A stretch of DNA of 64,000 nucleotides from Maritimibacter dapengensis (GTDB taxonomy: Bacteria; Pseudomonadota; Alphaproteobacteria; Rhodobacterales; Rhodobacteraceae): the NCBI RefSeq assembly GCF_019218265.1, contig NZ_JAHUZE010000003.1:248001-312000 (forward strand). Reading direction: 5' to 3'. Shown here one piece after another: positions 1 through 8,355 of the stretch. The stretch's first letter is position 1. The number at the start of each line of letters is the position of its first letter. The notes under the pieces are model-generated. The model made no database searches and was not told the origin of the DNA. It saw only the letters and a list, made by a program, of their open reading frames with translations. Position numbers and translations under genes: made by a program.

Positions 1-348
1 CCGACCTTGGGCGAGTTGCAATCCGCATTCCCGGCAGCCGCGCGAGAAGCACTGGATGATGCGATACGAGGCATGGTGGACGCTGGCGAGATCGGGCGCG
101 GTGAGGCCTTTCTACGCACGCAACTCGGCACCCGGTCACTCGAACCGCAGGAAGGCGACGACCCGGATGCGATCCTGTCCCGCGCCGAATTCGCCCTCGC
201 CAATGGCCGCATCGCAGAGACGCTGGACGAACTCGCTGCGATGCCCGAGGCCGCTCAACCTGCACTCGCGGATTTCATCGCCGCAGCCGAAACCCGGCAG
301 AGCGCGCTATCGGCCGGGTCGGAACTCAGCCAAACTTTGAATCAATGA
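1..348 (+). CDS. C-terminal end of a mitofilin (Mic60)-like inner-membrane protein, 5' cut by window
   Basis: The frame is open from base 1 to the TGA at 346-348, giving about 115 residues of a longer protein; an apparent TTG start at 7 is probably internal. The piece is alanine- and leucine-rich and helical, ending with a run about loss of amino acids per repeat unit typical of a coiled or helical bundle tail. It stands 10 bases before hemY. In alphaproteobacteria the gene before hemY is usually the Mic60/COG4223 mitofilin homologue, downstream of hemC-hemD, which shapes the inner membrane. I assign it mainly from that position; the fragment carries no diagnostic motif of its own. Confidence 0.55.
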   Translation, partial: PTLGELQSAFPAAAREALDDAIRGMVDAGEIGRGEAFLRTQLGTRSLEPQEGDDPDAILSRAEFALANGRIAETLDELAAMPEAAQPALADFIAAAETRQSALSAGSELSQTLNQ

Positions 349-358
349 GGACGCACAC

Positions 359-1882
359 ATGATTTGGTCCCTTTTCAAGATCATTCTATTTGTCGTTCTG
401 ATCGGTGCGGCCACGGTCGGTGCAGCGTATTTGCTAGAAACCGATGGCGGTATCCGCATTGATGTGGGCGCTACCGAGTTCAACCTCGGAGCCTTGCAGG
501 CCGTCATCGCACTCATCGTACTTGTCTTTGCGCTCTGGGTTCTCCTAAAGCTTGTCGGCTTGATCGTGGCAACTGTGCGCTTCCTGAATGGCGATGAAAC
601 CGCGATTTCGCGCCATTTCGACCGCAACCGCGAACGCAAGGGTTACGCAGCGTTGGCCGAAGGTATGATGGCGCTCGCCTCGGGCGAAGAACGTACCGCG
701 ATGACCAATGCCGCGCGGGCGGAGCGTTATCTCCGCCGACCCGAACTCACAAATTTGATCACCGCCCAAGCCGCAGAGATGGCCGGCGACCGAAAGAAGG
801 CCACGGAGGTCTACAAACGTTTGCTCACGGACGAGCGCACCAAGTTCGTCGGGGTCCGCGGACTCATGAAGCAAAAGCTCGAGGAAGGCGACACCGAGAC
901 AGCGATGAAACTGGCGGAGAAGGCCTTCGCCTTGAAACCGCAACATGCCGAAACCGGCGACGTGCTGCTGGCATTGCAGGCGACGCAGAACGACTGGCAT
1001 GGTGCGCGAGAGACTTTGGGCACGAAGGTTCGTCACGGCGCCTTGCCAAAGGACGTCGGGAAGCGCCGTGACGCGGTACTGGCCTTGCAGGAAGCCAAGG
1101 GCGTGTTCGAGGAAGGAAACTCGATCCGGGCCAGAGAAGCCGCCATCGAAGCCAACCAGAAATCGCCGGACCTCATCCCGGCCGCGATTCTGGCTGCGCG
1201 CGCGTACCTGGAGCAAGAAAACCCGCGCTATGCCGCCCGTGTTCTGTCGAAGGCCTGGAAGGCATCGCCGCATCCCGACCTCGCAGCCGCTTACGCCGAG
1301 ATCAAACCGGATGAGAGCAGCGCCGAACGCATCAAGCGTTTCCGGACACTGACGAAAGCGCATCCGGACCATCCGGAAACGAAGATGCTTCTTGCCGAAC
1401 TGCATGTCGCCGCCCAGGAGTGGGACAAAGCCAAAGCAGCCCTGGGCGATCTTGCGACAGAGCATCCGACCCAGAGGGTTCTGACGCTCGAAGCGGCGAT
1501 CGAAAGGGGACAGGGCGCCCCCGACAGCGACATCCGCGCATTGCTGGCCAAAGCCGTTGTTGCACCGCGCGGTCCTCAGTGGGTCTGCGACAAGTGCAAT
1601 CACATCCATGGTGACTGGACGCCGATCTGCGGGAATTGCGGTGCCTTCGACACGCTGGCCTGGCGCGAACCCGAAGCGTCCGACGTAAGAATGCCGGGCG
1701 GCGCAGGGATGGACGCACTTCTTGTCGGCGCGCCAGATATCGCGCCTGAGCCAGAGACGGTGGTAAGTGCTGAAGAAGATCCCGCCGAGCCAATCCCGGA
1801 GGTCGCTGAAGCCTCCGACGACGTGATCGAAGGCGAAGCTTCGGACGCCGACGAGGAAGAGCCCGCAAAAACAACCGGCTAG
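359..1882 (+). CDS. hemY: HemY-type membrane-anchored TPR protein
   Basis: A 507-residue protein. Two hydrophobic segments near residues 4-27 and 40-70 anchor it in the inner membrane, as in the HemY N-terminal domain. A long helical repeat region with TPR character follows. Near the C terminus is a rubredoxin-like zinc ribbon with C410-x2-C413 and C424-x2-C427, then an acidic tail. HemY proteins are linked to tetrapyrrole synthesis by genomic position, but their biochemical role is unsettled, so they should not be confused with protoporphyrinogen oxidase. The ATG at 359 lies 10 bases after the upstream stop, with a GAGG ribosome site at 347-350 overlapping that stop, so the two genes are likely co-transcribed. 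Confidence 0.85.
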   Translation: MIWSLFKIILFVVLIGAATVGAAYLLETDGGIRIDVGATEFNLGALQAVIALIVLVFALWVLLKLVGLIVATVRFLNGDETAISRHFDRNRERKGYAALAEGMMALASGEERTAMTNAARAERYLRRPELTNLITAQAAEMAGDRKKATEVYKRLLTDERTKFVGVRGLMKQKLEEGDTETAMKLAEKAFALKPQHAETGDVLLALQATQNDWHGARETLGTKVRHGALPKDVGKRRDAVLALQEAKGVFEEGNSIRAREAAIEANQKSPDLIPAAILAARAYLEQENPRYAARVLSKAWKASPHPDLAAAYAEIKPDESSAERIKRFRTLTKAHPDHPETKMLLAELHVAAQEWDKAKAALGDLATEHPTQRVLTLEAAIERGQGAPDSDIRALLAKAVVAPRGPQWVCDKCNHIHGDWTPICGNCGAFDTLAWREPEASDVRMPGGAGMDALLVGAPDIAPEPETVVSAEEDPAEPIPEVAEASDDVIEGEASDADEEEPAKTTG

Positions 1883-2002
1883 CACGCCAGTTCGTCGCGA
1901 ATTGCGCAAGGGCGCCGCGCTTCGTGTGTGATCGGGATTAGTGCAAAAAAGGGCTACACACCCCGCACCGGGAGTGATAATCACCGCGCACCGAAGCGGT
2001 GT

Positions 2003-2078
2003 GCCGCTGTAGCTCAGCTGGTAGAGCACGTCATTCGTAATGATGGGGTCGGGGGTTCGAGTCCCTTCAGCGGCACCA
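2003..2078 (+). tRNA. tRNA-Thr, anticodon CGT
   Basis: The acceptor stem GCCGCTG (2003-2009) pairs with CAGCGGC (2068-2074), followed by A and an encoded CCA (2076-2078). The D stem GCTC/GAGC is 2012-2015 with 2024-2027. The anticodon stem 2029-2033/2041-2045 closes a seven-base loop with anticodon CGT at 2036-2038, reading ACG. The T arm has the TTCGA loop at 2056-2060 and two G-T pairs in its stem. All arms fold, so the gene looks functional. Its 3' end serves as the left attachment site of the downstream island. Confidence 0.95.
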
Positions 2079-2090
2079 CTTCGGGGTTCA
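2060..2090. repeat. attL: tRNA-Thr 3' end plus 12 downstream bases
   Basis: AGTCCCTTCAGCG (2060-2072) and CACCACTTCGGGGTTCA (2074-2090) recur in the same order and orientation at 43668-43697; only the G at 2073 is absent from the distal copy. The repeat includes the tRNA T-arm end, acceptor stem, CCA and 12 bases beyond. This is the classic arrangement left by a tyrosine integrase that inserts in a tRNA 3' end and restores the gene. Confidence 0.8.
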
Positions 2091-2223
2091 GTCTGGATTT
2101 TTGAAAGCCAAAAAGGCCCTGTTTGTAGTGGGACTTCAGTGTTTTTCTGTCCCCTATGGTCCTGGAAAATCCGGTGGTATCCGGCTTGTGTCGGGGTAGC
2201 TTGACCGAGCTTAGGCTGCTCGA

Positions 2224-2502
2224 ATGGCACTGCATGACACCCGGATTCGAAATCTGAAATGAAAGGATACTCCATACAAAAAAGGAGATTCCGCCCGCTG
2301 ATACCTGTTGGTGAACCCCAAAGGCTCAAAACTTTGGCCGTTCAAGTATCGGATTGACGGTCGCGAGACGCATTTGTCGATCGGAAAGTATCCGGATGTG
2401 GGGCTCGCTCGTGCGCGAAGAAAGCGTGCTACAGCGCGTATCAGCCAAAGCAGTTGCGGGTACGAGGCCGATGGGTCAGTCCCTTGCAGAACGGCCGCTT
2501 AA
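2224..2502 (+). pseudogene. Tyrosine integrase N-terminal relic (DUF4102 arm-binding domain)
   Basis: Translation from the ATG at 2224 gives the start of a P4-type integrase: MALHDTRIRNLK, a stop, KDTPYKKGDSAR, a stop, then YLLVNPKGSKLWPFKYRIDG, and on through SIGKYPDVGLARARRKR. This is the usual N-terminal arm-type DNA-binding domain. Two in-frame TGA codons (2260-2262, 2299-2301) interrupt it, similarity fades after about 2445, and no catalytic domain (R...HxxR...Y) follows. It is the expected neighbour of an integrated tRNA and explains the island, but cannot be active. Confidence 0.85.
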
Positions 2503-2636
2503 TTGAGGCCGTCGAAGCCACAAACCCGGACGGAGCCGCCCGTGCGCTGCACGATCTTGTCGCGGTGCAGGGTGAGAAGTTCCAACTTCTGAAGAGCGCT
2601 TGGGATTCGCTGTGGCGAAAAGCACAGCAGGTGTGA
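2454..2636 (+). pseudogene. Fragment, possibly the C-terminal end of a GntR/FCD regulator
   Basis: About 60 residues from a TTG codon, continuing upstream in frame without a good start. The stretch RLIEAVEATNPDGAARAL followed by an amphipathic tail resembles the last helices of FCD-domain GntR regulators, where an Ala-rich helix precedes a C-terminal helix. There is no DNA-binding part. It overlaps the end of the integrase relic in another frame and stops 14 bases before the SDR gene ends, so it looks like debris joined by deletion. The family assignment is weak. Confidence 0.3.
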
Positions 2637-2650
2637 CACCGTCAGGCGGT

Positions 2651-3478
2651 TCAGTCTTCGCCGAAGTCTGTGCTACGTGTCTGCGCCTCCCACGCCTTCA
2701 TCTCGGCGTCCATCCGATCGCGCTGTTGCAGCACACGGTTCAGGGCATCGGTCCCCAGAAGCAGGTGCGTGGGCGGATTTGCGGCCTGGGCAAGCCGAAC
2801 GATCACCGATGCGGCGCGGGTGGGGTCGCCCAGTTGCCTTTGGTTAATCTGGCGCAGTGACGACAGAGCTTTTGCTGTGGCGCCCCCTTGATCCGCACCA
2901 ACCTGCCTATCTTCGGGCATTGTCGCGTTGTCCAGAAAGTCGGTGCGGAACTGGCCCGGCGCGATAGCGGTCACGTGAATGTCCGTGCCGTCCAGCTCGG
3001 CGGCGAGGGCGGCCGAAAACCCCTCGACCGCAGCTTTCGCGGCGGCGTAGGCGGCGGTGGCGGCACCGGGCGCGCGGCCCGCGACGGATGTGATGTTCAG
3101 GATGCGGCCAGCCCCCTGCGCGCGCATGTGGGGCAAGAGCGTGCGGCAGATTTGGATACCCGCGAACACGTCCACCTCGAACAGCACTTCGAGCTGATCG
3201 TCGGTCAGATCATCCAGCGCACCGATGACGCCGAACCCGGCGTTGTTTACCACGACGTCGATTTTGCCATGGACCGACAGCGCCTGACGGGCCGCTGCTT
3301 CGGCCGCCCCCGGCTTGGCAAGGTCTACGGTCAGAAGATGCAGCCGATCCCCGGCATTCTCAAATGCCGCAGAGCCTTTGCGCACGGTGCCGATCACCTG
3401 GTCGCCGGCGGCCAGCGCGGCGACCGCGATGGCGTTGCCCAGACCGCGCGAGACACCCGTGATGAACCAGACTTTCAT
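2651..3478 (-). CDS. Short-chain dehydrogenase/reductase (classical SDR)
   Basis: A 275-residue classical SDR. The NAD(P)-binding motif TGVSRGLG is at residues 7-14, NNAG at 78-81, the catalytic Ser in NITSVAG at 131, and Tyr144-AAA-Lys148. The start chosen (ATG, 3478) follows an AAAGGG ribosome site; longer upstream extensions run into the neighbouring permease and read like noise. It lies 46 bases after the second permease gene in the same direction, so it is probably the last gene of the transporter operon. It would oxidise or reduce a hydroxyl/keto group of the imported compound or a breakdown product; the substrate cannot be read from sequence. Confidence 0.85.
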   Translation of the reverse strand: MKVWFITGVSRGLGNAIAVAALAAGDQVIGTVRKGSAAFENAGDRLHLLTVDLAKPGAAEAAARQALSVHGKIDVVVNNAGFGVIGALDDLTDDQLEVLFEVDVFAGIQICRTLLPHMRAQGAGRILNITSVAGRAPGAATAAYAAAKAAVEGFSAALAAELDGTDIHVTAIAPGQFRTDFLDNATMPEDRQVGADQGGATAKALSSLRQINQRQLGDPTRAASVIVRLAQAANPPTHLLLGTDALNRVLQQRDRMDAEMKAWEAQTRSTDFGED

Positions 3479-3524
3479 GTGCGCCCTTTCGCGTCGTGTC
3501 GTTGCCCCGAATGGCATTTCGGCC

Positions 3525-4355
3525 TCAGGCCTTGCGACGGCCCTGAAGCGCGCCGCGCGACAGACGGTCGAGCAGAAGGGCAACCGCAACAATTGCCAGC
3601 CCGGCGCGCAGGCCAAGGCCCATCTCCATCCGGGTCAGACCCCGCGTCACCTCGGCGCCCAGCCCCCCTGCACCGACCAGCCCGGCCAGAACGACCATGG
3701 CCAGCGACAGAAGGATGCACTGGTTGAGCCCGACGACAAGCGTGGGGGTCGCTGCGGGAAGTTCGATCTTGAACAGGATCGTGCGCGGCTTGGCCCCGAT
3801 CGCTTGGCCTAGTTCCTTGAGGTCCGTCGGCACGCCGCGGAACGCGAGTGTCGTCAGGCGCAGCATCGGCGGCACCCCGTAGACGATGGTCGCGATGACG
3901 GCGGGCACGGTCCCGAGGCTGAAGATGATCACGGCCGGGATCAGATAGACCCAGGGCGGTACGGTCTGCATCACGTCGAGTATGGGGCGTAGCACCGCCT
4001 CGACCCGGCGGTGACGCGCCGCGTAAATCCCAAGCGGAAACGCGATGCCGACGGAGATGGTCACGGCTACCAGCACCAGCGCGATGGTCTGCATCGAGGC
4101 GTCCCAGAGGTCCATGACCCAGCAATAGGTAAGGCAGAGCGCCGCTAGAATGGTCGTTTTCACGCCGCCAAGGGCATAGCCCGCGACGGCGACCAACGCG
4201 ATCAGAACGAAGGGCGGCGGCAGCAGGAACAGCCATTCGATCCCGCCCAGCACCGCTTCAATCACATCAGAGATCACGGCGAGGATCGGGTGGAAATTGG
4301 CGTTCAGCCAGTCGACGACGGGGGCGATGAAGGCACCGGGATCGAAACGCATCAT
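3525..4355 (-). CDS. Betaine-type ABC transporter permease 2 (ProW/OpuAB-like)
   Basis: A 276-residue polytopic protein with about six to seven hydrophobic segments. Residues roughly 90-260 form the binding-protein-dependent permease domain, with the cytoplasmic coupling loop PTDLKELGQAIGAKPRTILF that contacts the ATPase (EAA-type loop). Its ATG (4353-4355) overlaps the stop of the upstream permease by four bases, indicating translational coupling. Together with the ATPase, a second permease and a periplasmic protein it makes a complete importer of the glycine betaine/choline/proline-betaine family. Having two different permease genes suggests a heterodimeric channel. Confidence 0.88.
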   Translation of the reverse strand: MMRFDPGAFIAPVVDWLNANFHPILAVISDVIEAVLGGIEWLFLLPPPFVLIALVAVAGYALGGVKTTILAALCLTYCWVMDLWDASMQTIALVLVAVTISVGIAFPLGIYAARHRRVEAVLRPILDVMQTVPPWVYLIPAVIIFSLGTVPAVIATIVYGVPPMLRLTTLAFRGVPTDLKELGQAIGAKPRTILFKIELPAATPTLVVGLNQCILLSLAMVVLAGLVGAGGLGAEVTRGLTRMEMGLGLRAGLAIVAVALLLDRLSRGALQGRRKA

Positions 4356-5179
4356 TTTTTCCTAGCGGCCGATTGCGTTATGCGGTCGAGCACCATGGTC
4401 AGCACCACGATGGCGATGGAGGCGTTGATCGAGGTCGAAATGTCCAGCGTGCGGATCGCGCCATAGATCGTTTCGCCCAAGCCGCCCGATCCGACGATCC
4501 CGGCGATTACGACCATGCCGAAGGCCATCATCAGGCTTTGGTTAATCCCCGCCATGATCGACGGGACCGCAAAGGGCAGTCGGATCTTGAAGAACATCTG
4601 AAGATTGGTGACGCCAGACGCCTGCCCGAGTTCGACGAACTCATGCGGCGTCTCTCGGATGCCGAGCGATGTCAGCCGGATCGCTGGGGGCATGGCGACG
4701 ATTACTGTCGCGGCAAGCGCTGTCGCAGGGCCGTACCCCAGAAGGGCGATCGCGGGAAGAAGGTAGATGTAAGGTGGCATCGTCTGGATCAGGTCGAGCG
4801 TCGGCATAAGCGCCCGGTCGAGCCGCGGAAAGAAACCCGCGAGGATCCCCACCGGAAGGCTGATGGCCAGCGCGATCACGCTTGCGGCGAAGACGAGTGC
4901 CAGCGTCTCCATCGTTTCGGCCCAAAGCCCCATGGCGTAGCAGGCCGCAAGAGCAAGGGCGGTGACGATCCCCGGCACAAGGCCGATCATCCGCCACGCG
5001 GCAAGGCCGAGAACCACCGCGACCGCATAGAACGGCGCGGCGATCAGAGCCCAGAGCACACCGTCATAAAGACCCTCGAGCGCGTAGCGGGCCGCGTCGA
5101 ACAGAAAGGCCGCGTTGTCGGTGAGCCAGTACAGGATGTCGTCCACCTGCCTGTCGAAGCTATCAACGAAATCTTCCAT
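4352..5179 (-). CDS. Betaine-type ABC transporter permease 1 (ProW-like)
   Basis: A 275-residue inner-membrane permease paralogous to its downstream partner. It carries the family coupling loop around ETPHEFVELGQASG and the conserved MPPAIRLTSLG segment before it, with hydrophobic segments on both sides. The N-terminal region (residues 1-45) is an amphipathic lead before the first membrane span. It starts 9 bases after the ATPase stop and overlaps the next permease by four bases. Family membership is clear. The exact quaternary amine carried cannot be told from the permease. Confidence 0.88.
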   Translation of the reverse strand: MEDFVDSFDRQVDDILYWLTDNAAFLFDAARYALEGLYDGVLWALIAAPFYAVAVVLGLAAWRMIGLVPGIVTALALAACYAMGLWAETMETLALVFAASVIALAISLPVGILAGFFPRLDRALMPTLDLIQTMPPYIYLLPAIALLGYGPATALAATVIVAMPPAIRLTSLGIRETPHEFVELGQASGVTNLQMFFKIRLPFAVPSIMAGINQSLMMAFGMVVIAGIVGSGGLGETIYGAIRTLDISTSINASIAIVVLTMVLDRITQSAARKK

Positions 5180-5188
5180 GGTTGCGGC

Positions 5189-6256
5189 TCAAGCCTCCGC
5201 GCCGATGGGGTCCGCGCCAGCCTCGCCGCGTACACCCAAAAGCAGGTTGCGCACCGACACCACGCCGACCACGCGCCCGTCCTCTTCGACCGCAAGTGCG
5301 TCGGCAGACGTCTCGGTGATCTGGGCGATCAGGGCGTCGATGTCGGCCTCGGGGTCGCAGCGCGGCAAGTCGTCGACGGGTCCGTCCCAATCGGCGACCG
5401 GCACCATCACCGAATGAGCCTTGATCAGATGCAGGCGCGAAATTCCGGCGACGAAATCGGCGACATATTGATCCGCCGGGTCCATCACGATGTCCTCGGC
5501 GGTGCCGACCTGAATAAGCGCGCCATCCTTCATAATCGCGATCCGGTCACCGATGCGGATGGCTTCGTCCAGATCGTGGGTAATGAAGACGGCGGATTTG
5601 CCCAGCTCTTTGGTCAGCTGGCGAAACTCGTCCTGCAACTGCCGCCGGATCAGCGGATCGAGCGCCGAGAAGGGTTCGTCCATCAGAATGATCTCGGGGT
5701 CGGCGGCCAGCGCACGGGCCAGCCCGACGCGCTGCTGCATTCCGCCCGAAAGCTCGGACGGATAGTGCTTGGTCCAGTCCGAAAGCCCGACCTTGGCAAG
5801 CGCTGCGGCGGCGGCTCGGTTGCGCTCGTCCCGGGGGATGCCCTGCACCTCAAGCCCGAAGGCCGCGTTCTCAAGCACATTGCGCTGGGGCAGCAGGGCG
5901 ACGCTTTGGAACACCATGCCGATATGCTCGGCGCGGGTGCGGCGCAGCGCGGCGGCGTCCATCTTGGAAATGTCCTGGCCCTTGACCAGAACCGTGCCAA
6001 GGCTGGGTTCGATCAGGCGGTTGAGAAGCCGGATCAGGGTCGATTTGCCGCTCCCCGACAAGCCCATGATGCAGAAAATCTCGCCCCGGCGAACCTGAAG
6101 GCTCGCGTCCGAAACCCCGACGACACAGCCGTAGTCGCGCAACACGTCGCGTTTGGATAAGCCCTGTGAAGTGATCGCTTCGATGGCTTCGGCGTTCCGG
6201 TCGCCAAAGACTTTCCAGACCGATTGACAATCGATCAGAACTTCTGCGTTTTCCAT
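5189..6256 (-). CDS. Betaine-type ABC transporter ATPase (ProV-like, with CBS region)
   Basis: A 355-residue ATPase. Walker A GLSGSGKS is at residues 65-72, the signature LSGGMQQR at 169-176, and Walker B LMDEP at 191-195 followed by the D-loop SALD. The C-terminal 90 residues form a CBS-like region ending in VVGVVSVRNLLLG; in OpuA/ProV proteins this region senses ionic strength. The ATG at 6256 was chosen because the protein then begins like other ProV members; the 26 extra upstream codons lack family resemblance. It couples ATP hydrolysis to import and lies 83 bases after the binding-protein gene. Confidence 0.9.
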   Translation of the reverse strand: MENAEVLIDCQSVWKVFGDRNAEAIEAITSQGLSKRDVLRDYGCVVGVSDASLQVRRGEIFCIMGLSGSGKSTLIRLLNRLIEPSLGTVLVKGQDISKMDAAALRRTRAEHIGMVFQSVALLPQRNVLENAAFGLEVQGIPRDERNRAAAAALAKVGLSDWTKHYPSELSGGMQQRVGLARALAADPEIILMDEPFSALDPLIRRQLQDEFRQLTKELGKSAVFITHDLDEAIRIGDRIAIMKDGALIQVGTAEDIVMDPADQYVADFVAGISRLHLIKAHSVMVPVADWDGPVDDLPRCDPEADIDALIAQITETSADALAVEEDGRVVGVVSVRNLLLGVRGEAGADPIGAEA

Positions 6257-6339
6257 GGTCGTCCCCGTCGTGTCTCGTCTGGCTTTTACCGGATCGTATT
6301 GGGCAGGAGGGCCACCGGACAGCGGCCCTCCCAATCGTG

Positions 6340-7194
6340 TCAGTCGTAGGACTTGATGGTTTCCCAGCGCGACAGTAGATCGGCATGTTCGTCGAGCCAG
6401 TCGGACACGGCCTCATCCATGGTCTGGCCGTCTTTCACCGCAGCGTTCATGGCCGTGATGTCCTGCAGTGGCAGAAAGACCGAGGCGATTGCCTCGCGCG
6501 CGCCGGGCTTCGTGTCCGAGAACCCGTTCTGGGCGATCCAGTAGTAAGTCTGGGGCGGCGCGAAGATGCCTTTGGGGTCGGCCAAGAACTTGGTGTTATA
6601 CTTTTGCACCATCCACGACGGCTCCCACAGCGTGACCGCGATCCATTCTTCGCGGTCCACGGCGGACTTGAGTGCGGCGGTCATGCCCGCGGTGCTACCT
6701 TCGATCAGTTTGAGATCGAGCTCGTATTCCTCGACCACTTCGGCCGCTTCTCGCATCAGGCCCGAACCTGGCTCGAGCCCTACGATCTTGCCGTCGAACT
6801 TATCGGCGTTCTCGTTCAGCTCTTCGATGGAGTCTATCGTCACGTATCTCGGTACTGCGATCGCCTGATACAGCCCATGCGACACCGGCGAGATCTTTTC
6901 GAGCCGATTCTTGTTTCGGTCCCAGTAGTCATGTGCGACGTAGTCGACGTGCGAGGTCAGAACCTCGATGTCGCCTTTGGCGAGCGCGGCATAGGCGATG
7001 CCCCACTCGGAGAACTCGGTCACTTCGACCGTGTATCCGCGATCTTCGAGAACACGCTTGGTGACCCCGGTAATCGGCGTCAGGTCTTCCCACAACAAGG
7101 TGCCCATCTTGATGACATCGTCCTGTGCGACCAGCGGCGTCGCCAGACCCAGAGCCATCGCGCTGGCCATCAAAGTTTTCAGCAGTCCACGCAT
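6340..7194 (-). CDS. Periplasmic betaine-type substrate-binding protein (OpuAC/ProX family)
   Basis: A 284-residue protein starting with an export signal (MRGLLKTLMASAMALGLATP then LVAQ, cleavage likely near residue 24). The mature part has the OpuAC two-lobe pattern with tryptophans and tyrosines typical of an aromatic cage for quaternary ammonium groups, for example WEDLTP, EWGIAY and DYWDRN. It is the first gene of the transporter operon, transcribed away from the LysR gene at 7411, and the operon promoter should lie in 7195-7410, where a 9-bp inverted repeat is found. Ligand identity (betaine, hydroxyproline betaine, other) is not resolved. Confidence 0.85.
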   Translation of the reverse strand: MRGLLKTLMASAMALGLATPLVAQDDVIKMGTLLWEDLTPITGVTKRVLEDRGYTVEVTEFSEWGIAYAALAKGDIEVLTSHVDYVAHDYWDRNKNRLEKISPVSHGLYQAIAVPRYVTIDSIEELNENADKFDGKIVGLEPGSGLMREAAEVVEEYELDLKLIEGSTAGMTAALKSAVDREEWIAVTLWEPSWMVQKYNTKFLADPKGIFAPPQTYYWIAQNGFSDTKPGAREAIASVFLPLQDITAMNAAVKDGQTMDEAVSDWLDEHADLLSRWETIKSYD

Positions 7195-7284
7195 TTTCAA
7201 CCTCCATGCAGTTTGCGGCGCTTTTGTTCTTGTTCTGCACGGTATCACGCGAGGGCGTTTGGCCGGCGTCGAAAAAAGGCGACA

Positions 7285-7307
7285 ACCCATAAACTGAATT
7301 TATGGGT
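7285..7307. promoter_or_regulatory. Inverted repeat ACCCATAAA-N5-TTTATGGGT, probable operator
   Basis: A perfect 9-bp inverted repeat with a 5-base spacer between the divergent binding-protein and LysR genes. The core CATAAA-N5-TTTATG is echoed at 13132-13148 before the oxidase gene. It probably binds a regulator of the transporter and oxidase operons, but which one (LysR at 7411 or the XRE-cupin protein at 13217) is not decided. Confidence 0.55.
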
Positions 7308-7410
7308 AATGTGCGTCTTGTTCTGATCTGTATCTTGTTGGATAAGGAATATGTGCGACGCACCGTTTCGCTTCATTGATGAAATCTATGTAAGACCTAA
7401 GGGGGACAGC

Positions 7411-8355
7411 ATGTCCGAAACACTGAGACGTCAGATTTCGTCGCCCGGCGCCTTGATCGCGTTCGAGGCCGCGGCAAGGCTGGGAAGCTTCGGGAATGCA
7501 GCGACGGAGCTGAACGTCACGCAGCCGTCGATTTCGTATCAGGTCAAGAACCTTGAAAAGCATATCGGCACGCGGCTTTTCGAACGCCGGGGGCGCGCCG
7601 TGGCCCTGACCGAAGAGGGCAAGATCCTGTTCCGTGCGGTCGAGCGCGGGTTTGCCGAAATACAGGTGGGGCTTGCCCAGATCGCGCAGCGCGCGAACGA
7701 GCATCTGGTCACGCTGTGCGTTTCGTCCTCGGCAGCCGCGCATTTCCTTCTGCCGCGCCACCCCGTGCTTTCGGCGGCGCTGCCGGACGTGGACCTCAGC
7801 CTCAAGATCATGAGCCGGGACATCAATCCCGCCGCAGAGAATGCCGACTTCGCGATCCGGCTGGGTCACGGGGACTGGGAGGATCTGACGGCGTGGCGGC
7901 TTTTCGACGAGGTGTATTTTCCGCTTTGCGCGCCGGACTTTTTCGAGGGCCGCACGTCGGGCGTGTCGCTGGACGAGCTGAAGGGGCGCAACCTTTTGTT
8001 CCTGCGCGAACGGTTCCGGTCGCGCGACGACTGGAAGACCTTTTTTGCCGAGGCCGGGGCGCCTGCGCTGAACGTCCATGCGCGGATGACCTTCTCGGAC
8101 CAGCAGACGCTGCTACAGGCGGCGGTGGCCGGGCAGGGGATCGGGCTGGGGTGGATGGGGATGACCGACGGGTTTCTGAACGATGGCTCGCTCATCAACC
8201 CGACAGGCATTCAGATCAGGACCGACCGCGCGTTCTACCTCGTCACGCCCAAGTCGACCACGCTCACCGCGACCGCCAAGCGGTTTCGCGACTGGATCGT
8301 GGCGCAGGGGGCCGAAATTCAGGCGCGGGTGGCCGATGGGGACGGCTCGGCCTAA
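7411..8355 (+). CDS. LysR-family transcriptional regulator (GcvA-like)
   Basis: A 314-residue LysR protein. The winged helix-turn-helix occupies residues 10-70, with the recognition segment ATELNVTQPSISYQVKNLE, then a linker helix and a periplasmic-binding-protein-like effector domain. The ATG at 7411 follows GGGGGA; a longer version from 7351 adds 20 residues with no family similarity. It is divergent from the betaine-type transporter, the usual layout for a LysR activator of that operon, and its 3' end overlaps by four bases the end of the convergent MDR gene. The effector is unknown. Confidence 0.88.
   Translation: MSETLRRQISSPGALIAFEAAARLGSFGNAATELNVTQPSISYQVKNLEKHIGTRLFERRGRAVALTEEGKILFRAVERGFAEIQVGLAQIAQRANEHLVTLCVSSSAAAHFLLPRHPVLSAALPDVDLSLKIMSRDINPAAENADFAIRLGHGDWEDLTAWRLFDEVYFPLCAPDFFEGRTSGVSLDELKGRNLLFLRERFRSRDDWKTFFAEAGAPALNVHARMTFSDQQTLLQAAVAGQGIGLGWMGMTDGFLNDGSLINPTGIQIRTDRAFYLVTPKSTTLTATAKRFRDWIVAQGAEIQARVADGDGSA

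Noticed and set aside
545-2329. 594-residue reverse frame over hemY, tRNA-Thr and the integrase relic
   Set aside because: It runs antisense through hemY and across a folded tRNA gene, with Cys/Arg-rich, low-complexity translation. It is a GC-rich shadow frame.
4373-6160. 595-residue forward frame across the transporter ATPase and permease
   Set aside because: It spans two oppositely read genes with clear motifs; its sequence is Arg/His/Gly-rich and shadow-like.
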